Below are positions 9,264-16,507 of a stretch of 64,000 nt of DNA, one piece after another. The position numbers and the translations under genes were made by a program. The stretch is from Desulfovibrionaceae bacterium (lineage in GTDB: Bacteria; Desulfobacterota; Desulfovibrionia; Desulfovibrionales; Desulfovibrionaceae), in NCBI GenBank assembly GCA_009782775.1, contig WRIL01000006.1:20730-84729 (forward strand). Direction: 5' to 3'. A model generated the notes under the pieces. That model saw nothing but the letters and a program-made list of their open reading frames with translations. It was not told the origin of the DNA and did not search any database. The first letter of the stretch is position 1; each line of letters opens with the position of its first letter.

Positions 9264-9606
9264 CCTCCAGGAGCTTGCAGGCGATCATCCCGAAACCGTC
9301 CGGGAGCGGCTGCTCCACCCGGTAAATCCGGCCGCGCACGATAAAGCGGTCGCGCCTGGAAAGAGGCCTGTCCAGGGCCGCCTGCACCAGGCTGACCTGG
9401 ATGTGCAGCAGCGGAGCCGTGCTCAGTACCGGGGCATGGGAGGTTCCGGGGGTGACGTCCAGGCCGGCTTGCTCGAAAAATCCGCGCAAGGGCCGGGCCG
9501 CGCCTTCTGGGGTCAGCAGAGTCACCGGCAGGCCGGGGCCATGGCTGTCCTGGACCACCCGGGTGGTGTCGGCGTCAAGCGCGGCTTCAAAAGGGGTGAG
9601 GTCCAT
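9250..9606 (-). CDS. Head-tail joining/attachment-like protein
   Basis: MDLTPFEAALDADTTRVVQDSHGPG...; synteny. Confidence 0.5.
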   Translation of the reverse strand: MDLTPFEAALDADTTRVVQDSHGPGLPVTLLTPEGAARPLRGFFEQAGLDVTPGTSHAPVLSTAPLLHIQVSLVQAALDRPLSRRDRFIVRGRIYRVEQPLPDGFGMIACKLLEDEDA

Positions 9607-9616
9607 ATGGCATCCT

Positions 9617-10219
9617 CTATTGGAGAACTTGATCCGCGTAATACCGCAGGCGATTCGTAAAACGGTCACGGACCCTGGTCTCCAGACGCCGGCGCACATC
9701 CTCATTGGAGAGCCTAGTCAAAAAGCTGGGACCCCAGAGCCTCTGTATCGGGTTTTCGCTGTCGTCCACCCGCGCAAAAACGTGCCCCTTGGCTATCCAG
9801 GTGGCCGAAACCCGGCGTTTTTTGGTGGCCAGGATACCCTGCTTGCCGCCGGGACGGATGGCGGAGCGTCTGGAGCTTTTCAGCACCTTCACGGTCACGC
9901 CGGATTTGCCCGGCCGCGCGCCGTAGTGGATGAGCTCCACGCTCATGCGGCCCTTCAGGGTCAGCACGGCCTGCAAATGGCGCTGGCGGGCCTTTTTGAG
10001 CGTCATGGCGTTTTTAATTTTGCCGGCGGGCGCGTTGTATTCCTCGCGGATGGCCCGGACGGCTTCGGCCTGGGCCGTCTTCAGGGCGTCATTCTGGGCG
10101 CGGGCGATAATTTTTGGGATATCGCCGCGGGAGGCCAGTTTTAAGGCCAGACTGTCAAGGAAGCGCAGGGCTTCGGCGTCATCCAGGGCGACATGCAGCG
10201 AAGATTCACGGCTGGCCAT
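9617..10219 (-). CDS. Minor tail protein Z-like
   Basis: 200 aa; basic central region NAMTLKKARQRHLQAVLTLKGRMSVELIHYGARP. Confidence 0.65.
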   Translation of the reverse strand: MASRESSLHVALDDAEALRFLDSLALKLASRGDIPKIIARAQNDALKTAQAEAVRAIREEYNAPAGKIKNAMTLKKARQRHLQAVLTLKGRMSVELIHYGARPGKSGVTVKVLKSSRRSAIRPGGKQGILATKKRRVSATWIAKGHVFARVDDSENPIQRLWGPSFLTRLSNEDVRRRLETRVRDRFTNRLRYYADQVLQ

Positions 10220-10526
10220 GGAACGCCCTCCCGAACAGATACATGATTCCCGCGCCCAACGCGCCGCCGCCGGTCAGCAGGCCGAGCAGAGCGGCCTTGC
10301 CGCCCTTCGCCCTGTGTATTTCCGCCTCAACCGTTCCGATGCGCGCGCCCATGCCGGACTGGCTGGCTTCAAGGCGATCCACGCGCTCCTTCATCACGCC
10401 CCGATACTCGGCATTATGCTCGGCCAGGGTTTCAAGCTGGTTTTCTATGCGCTGCAAACCGCCATTGAGCCGCTCCTCAAAACGCGCCTGGTTCGTTTCA
10501 ATGCGCGCCAGCCGATCTTCCGTCAT
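10206..10526 (-). CDS. Coiled-coil protein with C-terminal TM segment, lysis-associated
   Basis: MTEDRLARIETNQARFEERLNGGLQRIENQLETLAEHN...ALLGLLTGGGALGAGIMYLFG. Confidence 0.6.
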   Translation of the reverse strand: MTEDRLARIETNQARFEERLNGGLQRIENQLETLAEHNAEYRGVMKERVDRLEASQSGMGARIGTVEAEIHRAKGGKAALLGLLTGGGALGAGIMYLFGRAFHGQP

Positions 10527-10543
10527 TGACTTGCCCTCCGGAT

Positions 10544-11155
10544 TCATTTTTGCTTTTTGACCACGTCAATGGCGAAATTGGAAAGTTTGGACGAACCGAA
10601 CCACCAGCTGATCAAGGTGGTGGCCAACACAAAAATAAACTGCAAGGCTGTCTCCCAGGTTTTCAGGGCTGTATTGATGTCCGTGCCGGCCAGCCCGCAT
10701 TGCTCCAGGATGATCCAGGCCTTGTAAGACACCCAGGTGGCCAAGATGGTCATATAAATGGTCAGGGCCGGACGGATGAACGCGGACAGCACGTCACAGC
10801 TGCCAAGAAGGAAGGCCAGGATCTCACCCAGGATTCCGGCCAGGCCGCCGCGCTTGATCATGGTCTCGATCACCCCGTCGCCGAGGTTGCGCCTGCAAGC
10901 CTCTTTCTGAGATTCGGCAAAGGCGCGGGCCGCTTCCAAGTCAGCGGCGCCCGCGGCCTGGATCTCGCTGATCCGGATATTGGCTTCCACTTCAGCCATC
11001 ATGGCCTGGGTGCGGGCCTGAAGCATGGCCAACTCGTGGCCGCGCTCCCGTTCCTTCTCCTGGGCCGCCAGCTGCTGCATTTTATAGTTCTGGAAACTGG
11101 TGATGATCGAGCCGAAGATTCCAGCCACCGGCCCCATGAGCGCCTCAAGCAACAT
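10544..11155 (-). CDS. 3TM-type phage holin-like protein
   Basis: 203 aa; GPVAGIFGSIITSFQNYKMQQLAAQEKERERGHELAMLQARTQAMMAEVEANIRISEIQAAGAADL plus hydrophobic C-terminus. Confidence 0.7.
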   Translation of the reverse strand: MLLEALMGPVAGIFGSIITSFQNYKMQQLAAQEKERERGHELAMLQARTQAMMAEVEANIRISEIQAAGAADLEAARAFAESQKEACRRNLGDGVIETMIKRGGLAGILGEILAFLLGSCDVLSAFIRPALTIYMTILATWVSYKAWIILEQCGLAGTDINTALKTWETALQFIFVLATTLISWWFGSSKLSNFAIDVVKKQK

Positions 11156-11567
11156 CGCGTACCTCCAGGGGGATCTTTTCTTTCTTCAAAGCCTCAAAAA
11201 ATTTGCAAAGTTCGGCCAGAACCAACAGAGAAGCGGCGATGCCCGGCTGGTCAATAATTACGCCGCGGGCCTGTCCCACGAGGACGCAACCGTTGGAATT
11301 GCAGCGCAGGCCAATTAGTTTATCCCCGGCCCAGTTGCCCTGGTGCACCAGGATCCCTTCCCGGCCCGGCACGTTGGTAATGTGCAGAGCCTGGCGATAG
11401 GTCTTGCTGCTCCAGGGCTCCACCATATAATCCCCAGCCGGGATGCAGGAGAGGCCCTGCGCGTTGCCGCGCCAAGGCGGCTCCAGGGAAAAGCACCTGA
11501 AGCCGCCCAGGGCGAGTATACCGAAGGTCCCGTAGTCCGAGGATTCCAGCCGGGTTATCTTCATCAT
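11145..11567 (-). CDS. DUF5675-like protein
   Basis: 140 aa; MMKITRLESSDYGTFGILALGGFRCFSLEPPWRGNAQGLSCIPAGDYMV. Confidence 0.65.
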   Translation of the reverse strand: MMKITRLESSDYGTFGILALGGFRCFSLEPPWRGNAQGLSCIPAGDYMVEPWSSKTYRQALHITNVPGREGILVHQGNWAGDKLIGLRCNSNGCVLVGQARGVIIDQPGIAASLLVLAELCKFFEALKKEKIPLEVRDVA

Positions 11568-11583
11568 GCGGAATCGGGCTCCC

Positions 11584-11970
11584 TTACGCGTTGATCTTCA
11601 CCGCGACGACGTCGGCGGATCCGGCGGCCTCGCTCCAGGCCACCCCGGCCCGGAGCGCGCCTTCTCCGGCGGTGGCGGTTACGGAAGCGCCGTTGGCGGC
11701 GACAAAAACCGCCTGGCCCTGGGCCAGGGCGGTGCTGTCCTTAGGCAGCTCAAACACGCCTTCGGCCTCGCAGGCGCCGAGAGCGCCGGCCGGGATGTCG
11801 GTGGAAGCCACGGCCACCATGGCCGGGAAGACAACCAGGTCGCCTCCCTTGACGTCATCGGTGGGGGTGTAGTCGATGCTGCGGCCTTGTCTTACGCTGT
11901 TTTGCATATCATCCTCGCTGGTTATGGCCTCCGCTACGGCGGGAGCCGGGTTTTTGGATTTGCGGGCCAT
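11584..11970 (-). CDS. DUF2190-like capsid cement/decoration protein
   Basis: 128 aa; MQNSVRQGRSIDYTPTDDVKGGDLVVFPAMVAVASTDIPAGALG. Confidence 0.8.
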   Translation of the reverse strand: MARKSKNPAPAVAEAITSEDDMQNSVRQGRSIDYTPTDDVKGGDLVVFPAMVAVASTDIPAGALGACEAEGVFELPKDSTALAQGQAVFVAANGASVTATAGEGALRAGVAWSEAAGSADVVAVKINA

Positions 11971-13649
11971 TACGCTGTCGCCTTGGCCAGGGTCACCCAG
12001 CGCATGGCCTTGGCGCCCACGTCCATGCGCACCTTGGACTCGAAGCCGTCGGTGTCGAAGTTGGTCTGTTCCTCGATGTAGGGGGACTGCACGCCGCCCA
12101 GGAAGTAAACCACCACCGTTCCGCGCTGCGCGGCCAGGATCCAGGCGCTGGGGCTGGCCGCGTCCATACGGCGGTCGTAAACCCGGCGGAAATAGTTGCC
12201 GCCATAGGGGTTATTGGTCAGGGGGTTGGCCTGGTTTCCGAGGATCGGCCCGGCGCCCTGGAGCTGGGTGTTGAAGAACTGCTCGCTGGCCACTTCCAGG
12301 GCCACCGGCGCCAGGTAGATCTTCGGCTGGACGGTGATGACGTTGCCGAAAGAGTCCTTTTGCAGCTTCATGGCCGTGACCACCGCCCCCAGGTTTTCCA
12401 CCGTGGGCGCGCCGCCCTTGCCGGCGAAGAGGTTGCGGTGGACCGAATTAAAGAGGGGCTTGCCGTCGCCCATGAGGTTGGGCGTATCCAGCAGGGCCGC
12501 GTAGGCCACATCTCCGACCATCACGGCCGTCTGCTCGCCGTACATGCGCGGCAGGGCGGTCAGGGCGTTCAGGTCGTCATTGATGATCGCCTGGCGGGAA
12601 ATGACCATCTTGCGCCCGAAAGTGTTGATCTTGTATTCCTCGGCGTTCTCGGCCAGGCGGCCTTCGGTGTATTCGCCATATTCCGGTATGAGCCTGGGCT
12701 TGACCTCGCCCTCCAGACCCACGGCCGTGGACTTTTTGAAGTCCGTGGCGATGCCGGTCCCCGCCCAGTCCGGCCAGGTCTCCGGCGCCATTTCAAAAGC
12801 TTCCATCAGGGCGCGGCGGCTGGTCTCCACCAGCAGCACCGGCAGATCCGTGGTGGTCAAAGCCCGGCCGACAATGCCCCGAATATCGTCCGGCACGCGC
12901 TGGCCGGAGCGCAGCAGGGCCTCCCTGGCCAGCATGGACATGGGCATGGCAAGTAGCTCCTGCGCTCCGGGCACGGCTTCGCGCAGTTCGCGCTTGCCGG
13001 GGGCTTCGGCGCGGAATTCCCGGCTGTCCGGGGCGTGTTTCAGGATGGGCAGGCCGCAGCGCAGCAGCAGGGTATCCTGCAGGGCGCCGCGGAATTTTTC
13101 CCGCTCGGTCTCGCCCTGGCTTACATGGAAGCCGGGGCCGGCATTGGCGGCATTGCGCTGCTGGGTCATGTCGAGCACCTGGGCCTTGGCCGCGGTCAGC
13201 CCCACGCCGCTGCCGATAAGTTTCTCTTCTATCTCCGGGGCGAGATTATGGGCCTGGGCCAGGTTGCGGATGCCGGCGATGCGGGCGCGTTCCGCCAGCG
13301 CGGCCTGGGACGGCGAGATCTTGCGGCCGGAAGGCAGGACGAGGCCGCGGCTGCCCGGCTTTTTTGAGGCCGCGCGCTGGAGGTCATCTTCTCCCTCGCC
13401 TCCCTGGGCGTCCAGTTCGGCCTCGGCCTCGGCCAGAACGCTGTCCAGTTCCTCGACCACGCTGACCAGCTCCTCCTCGGTGAGGTCGGCGGGGACGATG
13501 GGGTTGCCTTCGGCATCCGTCAGGAACACGTCCTGGCGCCCGTCTTCGGTTTCGTCGTCCTGGGCGCGCAAGCCGAGAGCGACCAAAATGGAGCGCAGGC
13601 GGGCCAGGAGTCCGGCCCTTTTTTCTTTTTTGGGTTGAGTAGCGGGCAT
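11970..13649 (-). CDS. Candidate nested scaffold-capsid product from an internal in-frame start
   Basis: ATG at 13649 preceded by GGAGAAAAAAGGAGAAAAAAGCT; in frame with the fusion (208 codons downstream of 14273). Confidence 0.5.
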   Translation of the reverse strand: MPATQPKKEKRAGLLARLRSILVALGLRAQDDETEDGRQDVFLTDAEGNPIVPADLTEEELVSVVEELDSVLAEAEAELDAQGGEGEDDLQRAASKKPGSRGLVLPSGRKISPSQAALAERARIAGIRNLAQAHNLAPEIEEKLIGSGVGLTAAKAQVLDMTQQRNAANAGPGFHVSQGETEREKFRGALQDTLLLRCGLPILKHAPDSREFRAEAPGKRELREAVPGAQELLAMPMSMLAREALLRSGQRVPDDIRGIVGRALTTTDLPVLLVETSRRALMEAFEMAPETWPDWAGTGIATDFKKSTAVGLEGEVKPRLIPEYGEYTEGRLAENAEEYKINTFGRKMVISRQAIINDDLNALTALPRMYGEQTAVMVGDVAYAALLDTPNLMGDGKPLFNSVHRNLFAGKGGAPTVENLGAVVTAMKLQKDSFGNVITVQPKIYLAPVALEVASEQFFNTQLQGAGPILGNQANPLTNNPYGGNYFRRVYDRRMDAASPSAWILAAQRGTVVVYFLGGVQSPYIEEQTNFDTDGFESKVRMDVGAKAMRWVTLAKATA

Positions 13650-14273
13650 AGCTTTTTTCTCCTTTTTTCTCCGCCCGGCGAGAGGCGCGGACGGCGCGTT
13701 TTTTGTGGATCGTATTTTCGCATTGGCGTCAGCGCCAATGGGACACAAGGAAAGTTCGGCCAGGGACCAGTCGGTGACAATGCGCAAGGGGCCGGTGAAG
13801 GACTTGCCCTCCACAACAGTGGACTCGCCCTCCTTCAGCCAGATATGGGCCTTCACTTCATAACCCACGGAGACATCGGTGGCGTGCCCCTCCCTGACCA
13901 GAATGAAGGCTTCGTCCGCCTCCTTGACCGTGGAAAAATGGCAGCGCCCGACAAGGGCGGGGCCGAGTTCCGTGGCGGACACATGCACGCCCCGGAAAGA
14001 TCCGAGAACATTTGAAAAACTTTCCCGGCTATGGGCGTCCAGCAGGGGGACCTGCCCGGATGCCGGGATGCGCACGCCGGACATGAGCAAAACTTCCGGC
14101 ACCACTTCCCAGCGATCCCAGTCCATGACCATGGCCGGGGCCTCGGTGGAGGCGATGACCTCCACGCTGCGGGACGCTTCATCCAGGCTCAGAGGGAGGC
14201 CCGCGGCATCCAGATTCAGGGCCAGGGCGCGGGAGGCCTTGTACGATTCGCGGATGGTGATGGGCTTAGGCAT
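11970..14273 (-). CDS. Prohead protease / major capsid protein fusion
   Basis: N-terminal HK97-like protease (VPLLDAHSRESFSNVLGS...GHATDVSVGYEV...LAELSLCPIGADANA), acidic linker, Mu gpT-like capsid domain. ATG at 14273 overlaps the portal 3' end. Confidence 0.87.
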   Translation of the reverse strand: MPKPITIRESYKASRALALNLDAAGLPLSLDEASRSVEVIASTEAPAMVMDWDRWEVVPEVLLMSGVRIPASGQVPLLDAHSRESFSNVLGSFRGVHVSATELGPALVGRCHFSTVKEADEAFILVREGHATDVSVGYEVKAHIWLKEGESTVVEGKSFTGPLRIVTDWSLAELSLCPIGADANAKIRSTKNAPSAPLAGRRKKEKKAMPATQPKKEKRAGLLARLRSILVALGLRAQDDETEDGRQDVFLTDAEGNPIVPADLTEEELVSVVEELDSVLAEAEAELDAQGGEGEDDLQRAASKKPGSRGLVLPSGRKISPSQAALAERARIAGIRNLAQAHNLAPEIEEKLIGSGVGLTAAKAQVLDMTQQRNAANAGPGFHVSQGETEREKFRGALQDTLLLRCGLPILKHAPDSREFRAEAPGKRELREAVPGAQELLAMPMSMLAREALLRSGQRVPDDIRGIVGRALTTTDLPVLLVETSRRALMEAFEMAPETWPDWAGTGIATDFKKSTAVGLEGEVKPRLIPEYGEYTEGRLAENAEEYKINTFGRKMVISRQAIINDDLNALTALPRMYGEQTAVMVGDVAYAALLDTPNLMGDGKPLFNSVHRNLFAGKGGAPTVENLGAVVTAMKLQKDSFGNVITVQPKIYLAPVALEVASEQFFNTQLQGAGPILGNQANPLTNNPYGGNYFRRVYDRRMDAASPSAWILAAQRGTVVVYFLGGVQSPYIEEQTNFDTDGFESKVRMDVGAKAMRWVTLAKATA

Positions 14274-15852
14274 ATTCGGGTTCCTCTCCGTCGGTGTCTT
14301 GGTCCGGATTATTGGTGACCGGCGGCTCAAACGGCTCCACAGCCCCGAGCTTGGCCGGGTTGGAGGCTAGGGAGGTGGAGACGCCGCCGGTGGTGGCGTC
14401 CACCCCGTAGGCCTCGCACAGACGCTTCCACTCGGCGCGCTGGATGACCACCTGTTCGGGATCGTTCCCTTGGCCGAGAATGACCATTTGCGGCGACCTG
14501 ATGCCGCCGGTGATGGCGTCCAGATCCGCCTTGCCGTCGCGCAGGGGATCCACGCTGGGCATGCCGGCCGGAATCCACATGGCTTTGCGGAAACGGTCCG
14601 GGTTCAGGAAGTAACCTTTCAGGTAATCCTGGGTCAGGGCCTCGGTATCCAGCCAGCGGTGAAAAACCGGGCGGATGAAATGGGCTTCCAGGCGGAAATG
14701 GTGCGGCACCAGAAACATGGAGAAATCATTGCGGCTGGCCTTGCTGGTGGAATAGTTGATGCCCTTGTAGTCGCCGGAAAGGATTTCGTAGGGCAGGTTC
14801 ATGGTGATGGCCACCATGCGCAGGATGAAGCCGGTGGTGCGGTCAAAGGCGTCGCCGGGACGCTGGGAGCCGGGGGCGATCTTGATATCCTCGCCAACGC
14901 GCAGGTATTCGATGGCGGCATTTTCCAGCCAGTCTATATCCTGGCGCTCCGGCCGCGCGCCGCCCTGCCCGACCAGGCCGGGGGGGCGGGCGCCCTGATA
15001 CATCTCCGGATTGGGCGAGGTCACAAAGGCCAGCCACTTGGCGGCCATCTTGGCGGCGTCGATCTCCGCGCCCATGTAATCGCCCATGTCCCTGGCCAGC
15101 ATGACGGCCGGGGCAAAGGGGGTGACCCCGCGGAGTTGCCCGGGCCTGTGCATGTCGAAGCCGTGCAGCACGTTCGCGGCCGGCTCCCGCCAGTTGGCCA
15201 GATTCTGCCAGGAGTAGGAGGTCTGGAAATGGTAGGCCGCCGGCTCGCCGGTATAGATGTCGTATTCCACGCCCTGGAATATATCGGTGTCTTTGGCCCG
15301 CTCCCCGGCCAGCCAGGCGGAGAGGCTCTCGGATTCGAGCATCTGGATGGCCAAGGGCTGCCGACGGCGGCGCGGGGCGGTGAAACGGGCGATGTATTCG
15401 CCGCTCTCGCATTCCTGGCGCTTGGCCAGCTGCTGCAGCTCGTAAAAGTGCAGCTTGCCGGCGACATCCGCGGTATCCATCCAGGCGCGGAAACGATCTT
15501 CAATCTTGCGGCGCGCCTGGAGATCCGGCTCGCCGTTGGGCAATACCGCCAGGGACTGGAAGCGCGAGCCCTTGCCCACGGTAAAGGCGACAACGCCGTT
15601 GACCGCCCGGATAAAAGGCGGGAAGTTGCGCACCAGATCGCGCACCCGGGCGCGCAGGCTGGGGGAAGCCGTGGCGATGAGGGCGTTGACGTCCAGGCCG
15701 CCCGGCCACCAGTCGCCGGTGAGCCGGGAAGAGCCCGCGCCGTCGTAGCCTTGGCGGGCGGCGGAAATGGCGGCTGCCCGCAAAAATTTGCGGCGCATGC
15801 CGGACATCGGGATGCGACGCGCGGGGGCCAGCCGGGAGGTGTTCGGCGTCAT
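14266..15852 (-). CDS. Phage portal protein, lambda family
   Basis: MTPNTSRLAPARRIPMSGMRRKFLRAAAISAARQ...SGDYKGINYSTSKASRNDFSMFLVPHHFRLEAHFIRPVFHRWL. Confidence 0.9.
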   Translation of the reverse strand: MTPNTSRLAPARRIPMSGMRRKFLRAAAISAARQGYDGAGSSRLTGDWWPGGLDVNALIATASPSLRARVRDLVRNFPPFIRAVNGVVAFTVGKGSRFQSLAVLPNGEPDLQARRKIEDRFRAWMDTADVAGKLHFYELQQLAKRQECESGEYIARFTAPRRRRQPLAIQMLESESLSAWLAGERAKDTDIFQGVEYDIYTGEPAAYHFQTSYSWQNLANWREPAANVLHGFDMHRPGQLRGVTPFAPAVMLARDMGDYMGAEIDAAKMAAKWLAFVTSPNPEMYQGARPPGLVGQGGARPERQDIDWLENAAIEYLRVGEDIKIAPGSQRPGDAFDRTTGFILRMVAITMNLPYEILSGDYKGINYSTSKASRNDFSMFLVPHHFRLEAHFIRPVFHRWLDTEALTQDYLKGYFLNPDRFRKAMWIPAGMPSVDPLRDGKADLDAITGGIRSPQMVILGQGNDPEQVVIQRAEWKRLCEAYGVDATTGGVSTSLASNPAKLGAVEPFEPPVTNNPDQDTDGEEPEYA

Positions 15853-16118
15853 CCCCGCCCCCTTTGCCCGGCATAAGTGCGGCCGCGATACGACGGAACG
15901 CCGTCTTCCAGGTCCGCCTGGCCCTTGACCCATTCCAGAATCTTGATGAAATCGCCCAGGCTACGGTAATTGAAGGTGCGCCCCGACACGATATAGCCGT
16001 CAAAGCGCATGAAGGTGCCGTCATCCAAGGCGGCGAGCATGCTGTTGTGGAGCTGGCGCCAGAAACCTTTCTGGCCGGGAAGGAAGATGATACCGTTGCC
16101 GTTTGGAGCCTGGGACAT
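15849..16118 (-). CDS. gpW-like head-tail joining protein
   Basis: 89 aa between TerL and portal; ...RTFNYRSLGDFIKILEWVKGQAD. Confidence 0.6.
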   Translation of the reverse strand: MSQAPNGNGIIFLPGQKGFWRQLHNSMLAALDDGTFMRFDGYIVSGRTFNYRSLGDFIKILEWVKGQADLEDGVPSYRGRTYAGQRGRG

Positions 16119-16122
16119 GCAA

Positions 16123-16164
16123 AATCCTCACGCGAAAATTTCAGAGGGCTTTCGCGTGAGGATT
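16123..16164 (-). promoter_or_regulatory. 15-bp perfect hairpin that includes the SD of the gpW-like gene
   Basis: AATCCTCACGCGAAA (16123..16137) / TTTCGCGTGAGGATT (16150..16164), 12-nt loop; minus strand reads ...GTGAGGATTTTGCATG. Confidence 0.7.
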
Positions 16165-16236
16165 ACACGGGGTTTTTTTGGATGGGAACCCCACTTGGGA
16201 TTTTTGTGGCTTTTTGCGTCTTTTTGCGTGTTTATA

Positions 16237-16497
16237 TCAAGATACCTTGATATAGTTTCCCAAAATCCGCGCTCCCACGCGCCACCCAGCCAAGCTTTCC
16301 ACATCCGCCTCCCAGCCGCCGCCGACCTTGGCGGCCGGCAGGGCATTTTCGCGGATATACTTGGCGACCGTATTCTCCGAGACCCCCAAATAATCGCCGA
16401 TGGCTTTGAGCCCGCGCAGGTAACGCCGGCCCGCCTCCGGACCGGACCGGCCCGCCGCCATGCCGGAGGCGTGTTGATCCGTGGTCGCAAACACCAT
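16237..16497 (-). CDS. Small HTH/excisionase-like DNA-binding protein
   Basis: 86 aa; YLRGLKAIGDYLGVSENTVAKYIRENALPAAKVGGGWEADVESLAGW. Confidence 0.75.
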   Translation of the reverse strand: MVFATTDQHASGMAAGRSGPEAGRRYLRGLKAIGDYLGVSENTVAKYIRENALPAAKVGGGWEADVESLAGWRVGARILGNYIKVS

Positions 16498-16507
16498 AAA
16501 AACCTCC

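Noticed and set aside
11970-14273. Protease-capsid fusion as an assembly frameshift artefact
   Set aside because: The frame is continuous with a sensible acidic/coiled linker between the domains, and such fusions are known in phages; no sign of an error.
14470-15876. 468-aa plus-strand ORF opposite the portal gene
   Set aside because: Shadow ORF: low-complexity Gly/Ala/His-rich translation antisense to a clear portal gene; typical of high-GC coding DNA.
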